7,544 nucleotides of DNA. Origin: Schleiferiaceae bacterium (lineage in GTDB: Bacteria > Bacteroidota > Bacteroidia > Flavobacteriales > Schleiferiaceae). Position numbers and translations under genes: made by a program. This document shows positions 1 through 6,194 of this stretch, piece by piece. The notes beneath the pieces were generated by a model. It was given only the letters and a program-made list of their open reading frames with translations, did no database searches and had not been told where the DNA came from. Numbering within the stretch: position 1 is the first letter of the stretch; the number at the start of each line of letters is the position of its first letter. The DNA lies in contig JAURMB010000003.1 in NCBI GenBank assembly GCA_030831045.1, positions 1-7,544 on the forward strand. The letters are read 5' to 3'.

Positions 1-186
1 CTGGAACTGCCCGAACTGGCCCTGAGCGGAGGCTCGTACGTGCTTCACCTTCGGCTTTTTGCCGACGGGCTGCTGCACGACGAGGTTCGGAACGCGGGGC
101 GAATTAACGTGGCGTCGGCTCCATGGAAGGGCATTGACTACCCTACCCCGCGCCCCATGGCACTCCAGATTCAGCGCTGGTCTTAA
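1..186 (+). CDS. Partial CDS: C-terminal end of a probable polysaccharide ABC exporter ATPase (Wzt-like C-terminal domain)
   Basis: Only the last 61 codons are present, open from the first base and ending at TAA 184-186. The peptide has a beta-strand pattern: LSGGSYVLHLRLFADG, then HDEVRNAGRINV, then a short tail ending in QRWS. This resembles the C-terminal beta-sandwich of Wzt-type ATP-binding subunits of O-antigen/polysaccharide ABC exporters, where a 'GxYxLxLxL...D.V.NA..F.V' pattern is typical and the domain recognises the glycan to be exported. No ATPase motif is inside the window, so the call rests on this fold-like pattern and on the sulfotransferase and glycosyltransferase genes next door. 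It could instead be the end of another beta-sandwich protein. Its stop overlaps the stop of the convergent sulfotransferase gene. Confidence 0.55.
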   Translation: MELPELALSGGSYVLHLRLFADGLLHDEVRNAGRINVASAPWKGIDYPTPRPMALQIQRWS

Positions 187-1106
187 CGCTTTTTCAACCC
201 CAAGGCCTTCAGACTGAGGCTCGCCCAAGTGCGCACGAGGGCCGCGACTCGTACGGACCAGGGAACGGGCAGCGCGTGCGGTCCGCGCGGATGGTGAAAC
301 AGCCCCGACATGTACTCGGAACCTTGGCGCGCCGGCAACTGACTGGGGTACTCAAGCCTCCAATCGTCGGCATCATAGCCTTGGGCCGTGAGGTAGTCGT
401 GAAACACGGGGCGGTAAAACGAAACGTCTTGGTCGGTAAACCAGCGCCGCCAGTCGCTGTGGGCCTGGCTGCGGGCGACGTGCCTGAAGTTGCCCCGCAC
501 TTCCGTGGTGCGCGGGAGCGAAAGCCCCAAATAGGCCTCCAGTTCGTCCCATTTGCCGTCGACCAAGTCTTCGTAGCGCCAAATGAACCAGCCCTCAGCC
601 CTCAGCCGGTCGAGGAAGGCCGAAAGCTCGTCGAGCTTATGCTTCTGCTCCGAGGCGTGGGCACGCAAGGACGCTTCGTCGTCGGCGTGCAGGCGGTGAA
701 ACGGCACCGACGCCGGGTCGGACTCTTTGGCGCGGACCCGTTCCAGGGCACGGGCAAATTCCGCCGGCTCCGGCTGGTGCACATAGAACCAGCGGTAAAA
801 AAAGCCCGATATCCAGCGGTCGCGGGGGTCGCGAACCAAAAAAATCTTGCGGTCGTAGTGGGCAAAGGCCTGCGCGGCGGCGTCGCCCGACCATCCGTGC
901 ATCTCGGGACTGCTGTACAAAATTTTGACAAGCATGGCGTCCTGGTCCGGCCAAACCATGCCGTCCAGCCGGTGGAACTGTCCGTCTTCGAGGCGGTTGG
1001 GCTCAAATACTTCGCGCAGCGGACCCTGGGCGCGGAGCGCCTCCGAAAGCAACGAAAACCCATAAGTAGTGCCGCTTCGCGGCATTCCAAACAAAACGGT
1101 GCGCAT
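183..1106 (-). CDS. Sulfotransferase family protein (PAPS-dependent, probably acting on a surface glycan)
   Basis: The 307-residue product begins with the P-loop-like 5'-phosphosulfate-binding motif GMPRSGTT at residues 7-14. It carries the 3'-phosphate-binding segment FLVRDPRDRWISG at residues 89-101, with Arg92 and Ser100 in the expected places. These two motifs define PAPS-dependent sulfotransferases, which move sulfate from PAPS to a hydroxyl or amino group. The rest is soluble in character and rich in W, Y and R, with no clear signal peptide, so cytoplasmic action on a glycan precursor is likely. The ATG at 1106 lies directly before the P-loop strand, as usual in this family. It is divergent from the glycosyltransferase at 1136, with 29 bases between the starts, and convergent with the preceding gene. 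The polysaccharide context suggests a glycan substrate; the acceptor itself cannot be read from the sequence. Confidence 0.85.
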   Translation of the reverse strand: MRTVLFGMPRSGTTYGFSLLSEALRAQGPLREVFEPNRLEDGQFHRLDGMVWPDQDAMLVKILYSSPEMHGWSGDAAAQAFAHYDRKIFLVRDPRDRWISGFFYRWFYVHQPEPAEFARALERVRAKESDPASVPFHRLHADDEASLRAHASEQKHKLDELSAFLDRLRAEGWFIWRYEDLVDGKWDELEAYLGLSLPRTTEVRGNFRHVARSQAHSDWRRWFTDQDVSFYRPVFHDYLTAQGYDADDWRLEYPSQLPARQGSEYMSGLFHHPRGPHALPVPWSVRVAALVRTWASLSLKALGLKKR

Positions 1107-1111
1107 GGGGG

Positions 1112-1119
1112 CTGAAGGT
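1112..1119 (-). promoter_or_regulatory. Weak candidate -7 box for the sulfotransferase gene
   Basis: On the minus strand this reads TACCTTCA, which keeps TAnnTT of the Bacteroidota -7 consensus TAnnTTTG but misses the last two bases. It lies 5 bases before the sulfotransferase ATG, mirroring the better box of the divergent glycosyltransferase. No clear -33 TTG element is seen. This is a tentative call. Confidence 0.25.
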
Positions 1120-1122
1120 ACA

Positions 1123-1130
1123 TTAAGTTT
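1123..1130 (+). promoter_or_regulatory. Bacteroidota-type -7 promoter box (TAAGTTTG) of the first glycosyltransferase gene
   Basis: TAAGTTTG is a full match to the Bacteroidota sigma-A -7 consensus TAnnTTTG. The ATG starts 6 bases after the box, so the expected transcription start (about 5 bases after the final G) falls at or next to the start codon. The transcript would be leaderless or nearly so. No clear TTG is seen at the -33 position. Confidence 0.5.
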
Positions 1131-1135
1131 GGGGG

Positions 1136-2200
1136 ATGCGCGAACGACCTCCTTTAGTCACCGTGGCGGTACCCAACTACCGTCATGCACGCTACCTCAA
1201 GGAGCGCCTCGAAAGCATTGCCCAACAGAGCTTTACCGACGTCGAAGTGCTCCTGCTCGACGACGCCTCGCCCGACCATTCGCTCGAAATTTTGACGGAA
1301 TTCGCCGCCGGACGCCCCGGCTGGTCCGTGCATTCCAACGACCAAAATTCCGGGAGTCCCTTTGCCCAATGGAACAAAGCTGCGGCGATGGCGCGCGGAA
1401 CCTACCTCTGGATTGCCGAAAGCGACGACGTGGCCGACCCCCGATTGCTTGAGACGTTGGTCGGTCTAATGGAGTCTGATTCGGGGCTTGCGATCGCCTA
1501 CGCCCAGTCAATGCTCATCGACGAAGACAGCGCGCCCCTGCACACGTTTGATGTTCACTACCGCTACGTTTTTGGTACCGAAGCGGTGCGCTGGGAGCAC
1601 GGCTACCGCAACGACGGCATCGACGAAATCCGGCGTTTTATGCTCCTGCACAACGTGGTTCCCAACGCCTCGGGGGCGCTGCTGCGGCTGTCCACGTTCC
1701 GCGAAGCCGGCGGAGCGGTCCCCCATTGGAAGCTCAACGGCGACTGGATGACCTACCTAAAAATGCTGGAGCTCGGCGGCATCGCTTTTGCCCCCAACGT
1801 GCTGAACTACTTTCGGGTTCATCCGCACACGGCCCGCCAAAAAGCCAACGAAACCGGCGAGGTGTATCGGGAACTCCTGGCTCTCGTGGACTACATTTCG
1901 GAGCATCACCGACCCGAACCCGTTCGGCGCGCCAGGGCCTACCGCAACGTCGCCGCGTGGTGGACCCACTCGCTCTACCGCCAAGATTGGAGCGCGTCGA
2001 ACCGAGCGACCAACCTTCGCGTCAACGCGGCACTACTTCGGCGGTTTTTAAAGCTCCACCCGCTCGTGCTGCTTCACATACCGTACGAGGGCGCGGTTCG
2101 CCTTGCAGTGCGGACCCTTGAACTCCTGGGACTCAAGGAACCCCTTCGCCGCGCGCTGCACCGGGCCTTCCCCAGCCACTTTATGCCCCGTGCGACATGA
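1136..2200 (+). CDS. Family 2 glycosyltransferase
   Basis: This 354-residue protein has a GT-A fold. The N-terminal nucleotide-binding strand VTVAVPNYRHARYL is at residues 8-21, the LLLDDASPD motif at 39-47, and the DxD-like metal and sugar-nucleotide site ESDD at 95-98. Asp203-Trp204, in a GDWM segment, fits the acceptor/catalytic region, and His229 in the RVHPH segment fits the downstream conserved histidine. No membrane segment is evident, so it is probably a cytoplasmic or peripheral enzyme adding one sugar to a surface glycan. The start at 1136 leaves only seven residues before the first beta strand, which is normal for GT2. It is followed by a second GT2 gene overlapping by ATGA. Donor and acceptor sugars cannot be deduced. 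Confidence 0.9.
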   Translation: MRERPPLVTVAVPNYRHARYLKERLESIAQQSFTDVEVLLLDDASPDHSLEILTEFAAGRPGWSVHSNDQNSGSPFAQWNKAAAMARGTYLWIAESDDVADPRLLETLVGLMESDSGLAIAYAQSMLIDEDSAPLHTFDVHYRYVFGTEAVRWEHGYRNDGIDEIRRFMLLHNVVPNASGALLRLSTFREAGGAVPHWKLNGDWMTYLKMLELGGIAFAPNVLNYFRVHPHTARQKANETGEVYRELLALVDYISEHHRPEPVRRARAYRNVAAWWTHSLYRQDWSASNRATNLRVNAALLRRFLKLHPLVLLHIPYEGAVRLAVRTLELLGLKEPLRRALHRAFPSHFMPRAT

Positions 2201-3042
2201 ACATTAGCGTGATCATTCCATGCTTTGCCTCGGAGTCAACGTTGCGCGAGGCCGTGGTAAGCGCCTCGGCCGCTCACGAAGTGCTGGTAATCGACGATGC
2301 CTCTCCGGGCGGTTGCGCCGAGCTCGTCGCTTCTTGGAACTGGACCAACGTTCGGGTGATCACGCATTCCGAAAACCTGGGACTCGGCGCCGCGCGAAAT
2401 ACCGGAGTGCGCGAAGCAACCGGCGATTGGGTCGCCTTTCTCGATGCCGACGACTGCTTCGAACAGACGTGGCACGAACATCTGCAGGCAGCGCTCGCGG
2501 CGCATGCGGAATCCTCGTGGCTCTACCACCCCGTGCGGGAATGGGACGGAACGCGGCTCGGACGCATTCGACTGGGAGACCATCCTACCCAAATCAGCGA
2601 CTGGGTGCTCAAGCGGCCCGCCGTGGCTCCAAGCGCGTGCACCCTGCGGGTAGACCTGGCGCGCAGCCACCCGTTTGACACCGCCCGTAGCCTTCAGGGC
2701 ACCGAAGACCTCGAACTCTGGGTGCGGCTGTGGGCAGAAGGGCTGCGGCCCGTTCGCTGGACCGACGAAGCCTTCACCCGCTACCGAATCGGTTTTGGCA
2801 TGTCGGCCGAACTGGATTCCCACAGCACCAAGATTCGCTTGCGCTGGGCCCAATTTGTACAGCGCGGATGGCTTCCTGAAGCCGTTCTCCTATCGGCCGA
2901 GCGCGAACTGCAGCGGCAAAAAGCGCGGAGCCTCCACAAAGCTGGGCGGTTTTTTGAAGCACAAAAGGCCTACCGCATGGCAGGCCTTTCGATTCAGAAT
3001 GTGCTGTTGGCCGCGGCAGCCGCCGCGCGAGTCCGCCTCTAG
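2197..3042 (+). CDS. Family 2 glycosyltransferase, translationally coupled
   Basis: The 281-residue product starts directly with the GT-A strand [16 protein letters not shown]. It has VIDDASPGG at residues 31-39, [13 protein letters not shown] at 59-71, the metal-binding LDADD at 82-86, and a GTEDLELW motif at 168-175 whose Glu-Asp matches the catalytic-base region of GT2 enzymes. The last 60 or so residues form a charged helical tail of the type [12 protein letters not shown], perhaps for protein contacts. ATG 2197-2199 overlaps the TGA 2198-2200 of the preceding glycosyltransferase (ATGA), a classic sign of coupled translation, so the two probably work on the same glycan. Its TAG shares the palindrome CTAG with the stop of the convergent icd gene. 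Confidence 0.9.
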   Translation: MNISVIIPCFASESTLREAVVSASAAHEVLVIDDASPGGCAELVASWNWTNVRVITHSENLGLGAARNTGVREATGDWVAFLDADDCFEQTWHEHLQAALAAHAESSWLYHPVREWDGTRLGRIRLGDHPTQISDWVLKRPAVAPSACTLRVDLARSHPFDTARSLQGTEDLELWVRLWAEGLRPVRWTDEAFTRYRIGFGMSAELDSHSTKIRLRWAQFVQRGWLPEAVLLSAERELQRQKARSLHKAGRFFEAQKAYRMAGLSIQNVLLAAAAAARVRL

Positions 3043-4265
3043 AGTCGGGCGCGAAGTTCCGCATCCAAGGCATCCAAGAATTCCTCGGTGTAGAGGTAGT
3101 GCGTGCCGTGCTCCACGCGGTTGCCGTGAATGCACACCGCTAAATCCTTAGTCATGCGGCCGCTCTCGACCACATCGATGCACACCTGCTCCAAGGTTTC
3201 GCAGAAGCGAATCAACTCGGCGTTGCCGTCGAGCTTGCCCCGGTGCGCGAGTCCGCGCGTCCAGGCAAAAATGGACGCAATCGGATTCGTGCTGGTCGGT
3301 TTGCCCTGCTGATGCTGGCGGTAGTGGCGCGTTACGGTTCCGTGGGCCGCCTCGGCCTCCATGGTTTGTCCGTCGGGCGTAATCAGCACCGACGTCATCA
3401 AGCCCAGCGATCCAAAGCCCTGAGCGACCGTATCGGACTGAACGTCTCCGTCGTAGTTCTTGCAGGCCCAAACAAAAGAACCTTCCCATTTAAGGGCTGA
3501 TGCCACCATGTCGTCGATCAGTCGGTGCTCGTAGGTAATGCCTGCGGCCTCGTACTTGGCTTTGAATTCAGCCTGGTAGATTTCTTCAAAAACGTCTTTA
3601 AACCGGCCGTCGTACTTCTTCAGAATGGTGTTTTTGGTACTGAGGTACAGCGGCCACTTTTTATCGAGCGCCATGTTGAAGCAGCTCCGTGCAAAGCCCG
3701 CAATTGACTCGTCGGTGTTGTACATGCTCAGCGCCACTCCGTCGCCTTTGAAGTTGTAGACCTCCCAGGTTTGGGGCTCGCTTCCGTCTTCAGGGGTGAA
3801 GGTCATCGTGAGTGTTCCCTTGCCCTTCACCGTGGTGTCGGTGGCGCGGTATTGGTCGCCAAACGCGTGGCGTCCAATGACAATGGGCTTGTTCCAGGTT
3901 GTGACCAGGCGCGGAATATTTGCCATCACAATCGGCTCGCGGAACACCGTTCCGTCTAAGATGTTGCGGATGGTGCCGTTGGGCGACTTCCACATCTGCT
4001 TGAGGTTGAACTCTTTTACGCGCTGTTCGTCGGGCGTAATCGTGGCGCACTTAATGCCCACGTGGTACTTCTTAATCGCCTCGGCCGCATCAACCGTCAC
4101 TTGGTCGTTGGTGGCGTCGCGGTGCTCCATGCCCAAGTCGTAGTACTTGATGTCGAGGTCGACGTACGGAAGAATCAGCTTGTTTTTGATAAACGACCAA
4201 ATGATTCGGGTCATTTCATCGCCGTCCAACTCGACGACGGGGTTCGCAACAGGTATCTTTTGCAT
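3039..4265 (-). CDS. icd: NADP-dependent isocitrate dehydrogenase, eukaryote-like homodimeric type
   Basis: The 408-residue enzyme oxidatively decarboxylates isocitrate to 2-oxoglutarate with reduction of NADP, in the cytoplasmic TCA cycle. It belongs to the subfamily that includes human IDH1/IDH2, not the E. coli Icd type. The isocitrate-binding motif SPNGTIRN is at residues 94-101, with Arg100, Arg109 and Arg132 (in GRHAFGDQY) and Tyr139. The catalytic lysine is Lys211 in the LSTKNT motif. Metal-binding aspartates are Asp251, Asp274 and Asp278, followed by the [10 protein letters not shown] segment and the coenzyme-binding HGTVTRHYR at 308-316. Length is normal for the family and no key residue is missing. 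The ATG at 4265 follows a perfect -7 box. It lies 33 bases downstream of the dnaX stop on the same strand and is convergent with the second glycosyltransferase. Confidence 0.97.
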   Translation of the reverse strand: MQKIPVANPVVELDGDEMTRIIWSFIKNKLILPYVDLDIKYYDLGMEHRDATNDQVTVDAAEAIKKYHVGIKCATITPDEQRVKEFNLKQMWKSPNGTIRNILDGTVFREPIVMANIPRLVTTWNKPIVIGRHAFGDQYRATDTTVKGKGTLTMTFTPEDGSEPQTWEVYNFKGDGVALSMYNTDESIAGFARSCFNMALDKKWPLYLSTKNTILKKYDGRFKDVFEEIYQAEFKAKYEAAGITYEHRLIDDMVASALKWEGSFVWACKNYDGDVQSDTVAQGFGSLGLMTSVLITPDGQTMEAEAAHGTVTRHYRQHQQGKPTSTNPIASIFAWTRGLAHRGKLDGNAELIRFCETLEQVCIDVVESGRMTKDLAVCIHGNRVEHGTHYLYTEEFLDALDAELRARL

Positions 4266-4273
4266 ATGGATCG

Positions 4274-4281
4274 CAAAAGTA
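4274..4281 (-). promoter_or_regulatory. Bacteroidota -7 promoter box (TACTTTTG) of icd
   Basis: The minus strand reads TACTTTTG followed by C, a perfect TAnnTTTG match, inside the 33-base gap between the dnaX stop and the icd start. Eight bases separate it from the ATG, so a leader of only a few bases is expected. The -33 region would fall in the 3' end of dnaX, where no clear TTG is seen. It suggests icd can be transcribed independently of dnaX. Confidence 0.6.
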
Positions 4282-4298
4282 CCGAAGAAAGCGCAGGA

Positions 4299-6170
4299 TT
4301 ATTCGATATCTAGCTGAAATTCTCTTCGAAATTCGTCTAAATGTGGATTTTTTTCTAACAAAAAGGCGTACCGCTCATCGGGCGTATACACCAAACGGGC
4401 GTTGACGGCTCCCTCCTGAACCTCGGTGCGGATTTTCAGCGAATCGTTGTGCAGCGCTTGCCGCAAAAAAGGCAGGATGCGGTCGCGCACGGAATTCAGG
4501 TATCCTTCTTGAAGTTCGTTTTCTAGGCTCACTCGAACGCCGTTATCCTCCTCGAGGACCGGCTTGACTTGCTGAACAATGGCCTTGATTACCGGAACTT
4601 CATCCAGCGTCGCGGCGGACTCGAGCCACGCCGTCTCGAGCGCCGCCTGCGTAACGGGGCGCAACCGACGCTCCACCAGGGTCGAGACCTCGGCAACCGA
4701 ATCATCCGGTTCTTGGCCCAGCTGCTCCAGGGGTGCTCCCACGGCAATCGGTGCCGGCGACGGAGACTCCAAGTCTTTGAGCGAAAAGGCCGTTCGGCGC
4801 ACCCGGGCCACCGGATTCACGACCGGCACCGTTTCGGGCGACGGAGCCAACGGCACTTCGACCGGCTCGTCGAGGACCCGATCCGGCCCGATGGGCTCAG
4901 ACTCTTGAAGCAGCGACGCTGCGGGCTCCACCGGAGCGAGCTCGATGGGCTCAGACTCTTGAAGCAGCGACGCTGCGGGCTCCACCGGAGCGGCCATCGG
5001 AGCAGGCGCTGGAACGGCTGCTTCCACCGGCGCGGGCGAAGACGGTTGGGGGCGCTTCGCAGGAGCCTCGAGCTCGGCTACGCGTTCGTTAGTGGGATTT
5101 TTTTTTTCGTCGACGGACTCGTCGGAAATCAAGTCAAGCAGCGCCACCTCGACGTGCCATCGGGCATTGCTTGCGGCTCGGTACCCCGCATCGGCGGCCA
5201 CAAGGCGCTTTAAGGCGGTCGCCGCGCGTCCTGCACTCACGCGCGATGCCGAATCGAGGATGCCGCGCTTCACCGAATCGGGAGCGTCTAGCAACGCCAC
5301 GGTGCTGGGATGGTGCGCCAAAAGCAGTTCGCGCACGTACCCGGCAAATCCCATCAGAAAGCGCTGAAGATCAAATCCTTGATCGAGGATGTTGTGCACC
5401 GCCGTGAGCACCGCGGCGCGGTCCCCTGCTTCGATAGACTCCCAAAGCTGAACAAAAAGGGCCCGATCGACCAGCTGAAGGTTTTGGCGAACGAGTTCGT
5501 AGGTCAAGGTTCCGCCTTGGGCAAATGCTGCAATGCGGTCAAAAATGGACAGGGAATCGCGAAGCGAGCCGTCAGCCTTCTCGGCAATCGCATGCAGGGC
5601 CTGAGGGTCCGCTGTGAGCCCTTCTTGCTGGGCTACCCAGGCCAAATGCTCGGCGATGTCGCCGATTCCGATGCGCTTGAAATCAAAAATCTGGCAGCGC
5701 GAAAGAATGGTGGGCAGCACTTTGTGCTTTTCGGTCGTCGCTAAAATGAACACGGCGTGGGCGGGCGGCTCTTCGAGGGTCTTCAAAAAGGCATTGAAGG
5801 CCGCTTGCGAAAGCATGTGCACCTCATCAATGATGTACACTTTGTAGGTGCCCATCTGCGGTGCAAAACGCACTTGGTCAATGAGCTGGCGAATGTCGTC
5901 AACCGTGTTGTTGGAGGCCGCGTCCAGTTCAAAAATGTTGAGGCTGTAGTCAAGGCCTTCACCCGTGTGCACCTCGTTGATGCGCCGGGCCAAAATGCGG
6001 GCACAAGTCGTTTTGCCTACTCCGCGCGGACCAGTGAAGAGCAATGCCTGCGCCAGGCGACCGCTGACGACTTCGTGCTCCAGCGTCTCGGTTACGTGGG
6101 CCTGACCGACCACCGAGGCAAAGGCCGCGGGCCGGTATTTACGGGCTGAAACGAGGTACTGCTGGTCCAT
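4299..6170 (-). CDS. dnaX: DNA polymerase III subunit gamma/tau (clamp loader ATPase)
   Basis: This is the clamp-loader motor that opens and loads the sliding clamp, with tau joining the polymerase to the helicase. It has 623 residues. AAA+ motifs are in order: VSARKYRPAAF at 7-17, Walker A GPRGVGKT at 47-54, Walker B YIIDEVHM at 112-119, sensor 1 around ATTEKHK at 144-150, the SRC arginine-finger motif at 157-159 and sensor 2 GSLRD at 201-205. The collar domain ends near residue 350, then a Pro/Ala/Glu-rich linker runs to about 490, then a C-terminal tau domain. The four zinc-binding cysteines usual after Walker A are absent. ATG 6170 is preferred: the in-frame TTG at 6185 lies inside the gene's own -7 box. 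A run of ten A residues at the collar/linker boundary could yield a short gamma form. Confidence 0.96.
   Translation of the reverse strand: MDQQYLVSARKYRPAAFASVVGQAHVTETLEHEVVSGRLAQALLFTGPRGVGKTTCARILARRINEVHTGEGLDYSLNIFELDAASNNTVDDIRQLIDQVRFAPQMGTYKVYIIDEVHMLSQAAFNAFLKTLEEPPAHAVFILATTEKHKVLPTILSRCQIFDFKRIGIGDIAEHLAWVAQQEGLTADPQALHAIAEKADGSLRDSLSIFDRIAAFAQGGTLTYELVRQNLQLVDRALFVQLWESIEAGDRAAVLTAVHNILDQGFDLQRFLMGFAGYVRELLLAHHPSTVALLDAPDSVKRGILDSASRVSAGRAATALKRLVAADAGYRAASNARWHVEVALLDLISDESVDEKKNPTNERVAELEAPAKRPQPSSPAPVEAAVPAPAPMAAPVEPAASLLQESEPIELAPVEPAASLLQESEPIGPDRVLDEPVEVPLAPSPETVPVVNPVARVRRTAFSLKDLESPSPAPIAVGAPLEQLGQEPDDSVAEVSTLVERRLRPVTQAALETAWLESAATLDEVPVIKAIVQQVKPVLEEDNGVRVSLENELQEGYLNSVRDRILPFLRQALHNDSLKIRTEVQEGAVNARLVYTPDERYAFLLEKNPHLDEFRREFQLDIE
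4889..4996 (-). repeat. In-frame tandem duplication (54-base period) in the dnaX linker
   Basis: Bases 4889-4938 and 4943-4992 are identical over 50 bases and are offset by 54 bases, so they form two units of 18 codons. They encode VEPAASLLQESEPI twice, at about residues 393-410 and 411-428 of DnaX, in the Pro/Ala/Glu-rich linker. Because synonymous sites also match exactly, the duplication looks recent or kept uniform by recombination. It preserves the reading frame and only lengthens a presumably disordered region. Confidence 0.95.
5078..5108 (-). promoter_or_regulatory. Candidate slippage/frameshift site in dnaX for gamma production (A10 run with stops in both alternative frames)
   Basis: The coding strand has ten consecutive A residues (5107 down to 5098) spanning Glu355-Lys-Lys-Asn358, right after the collar domain and before the tau linker. 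If one A is added, or the ribosome shifts -1, the frame reads Lys-Ser-His and stops at TAA (5089-5091), giving 360 residues. If one A is lost, it reads Ile-Pro-Leu-Thr-Asn-Ala and stops at TAG (5078-5080), giving 363 residues. Both products would keep the AAA+ and collar domains, the definition of gamma. Thermus thermophilus dnaX makes gamma by transcriptional slippage on an A run; E. coli uses a -1 ribosomal shift on A AAA AAG. Only a weak 4-base stem is visible downstream, which favours polymerase slippage. Function is inferred. Confidence 0.55.
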
Positions 6171-6182
6171 AAGGCGTGAATG

Positions 6183-6190
6183 CAAACCTA
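6183..6190 (-). promoter_or_regulatory. Bacteroidota -7 promoter box (TAGGTTTG) of dnaX
   Basis: The minus strand reads TAGGTTTG followed by C, a perfect match to TAnnTTTG(C), in the 24 bases between the cruF-like stop and the dnaX ATG. Twelve bases separate it from ATG 6170, so the leader would be roughly 8 bases. The box overlaps the in-frame TTG at 6183-6185, which argues against that codon as a start. No clear -33 TTG is visible. Confidence 0.6.
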
Positions 6191-6194
6191 CACC

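Noticed and set aside
173..194. Possible terminator at the first convergent junction (AGCG...CGCT followed by T residues)
   Set aside because: Only a 4-base stem with a loop of about ten bases; too weak to call.
276..1115. Long plus-strand open frame of 279 codons opposite the sulfotransferase gene
   Set aside because: It is a mirror frame in GC-rich sequence. It is low in motif content and rich in V, R and G, while the opposite strand has clear sulfotransferase motifs.
5051..5097. Stimulatory hairpin downstream of the A10 run in dnaX
   Set aside because: Only 4-base stems (AGCC/GGCT or GAGC/GCTC) are visible; not enough to support ribosomal frameshifting, so polymerase slippage is the favoured mechanism.
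4569..5213. Plus-strand open frame of 214 codons opposite the dnaX linker
   Set aside because: It is antisense to a well-supported gene, and its R/G/H-rich, repetitive product reflects the Pro/Ala-rich codons and the tandem repeat on the other strand.
6171..6185. TTG start at 6185 adding five residues to DnaX
   Set aside because: The TTG lies within the -7 box TAGGTTTG itself, so it would not be on the mRNA; ATG 6170 gives the usual DnaX N-terminus.
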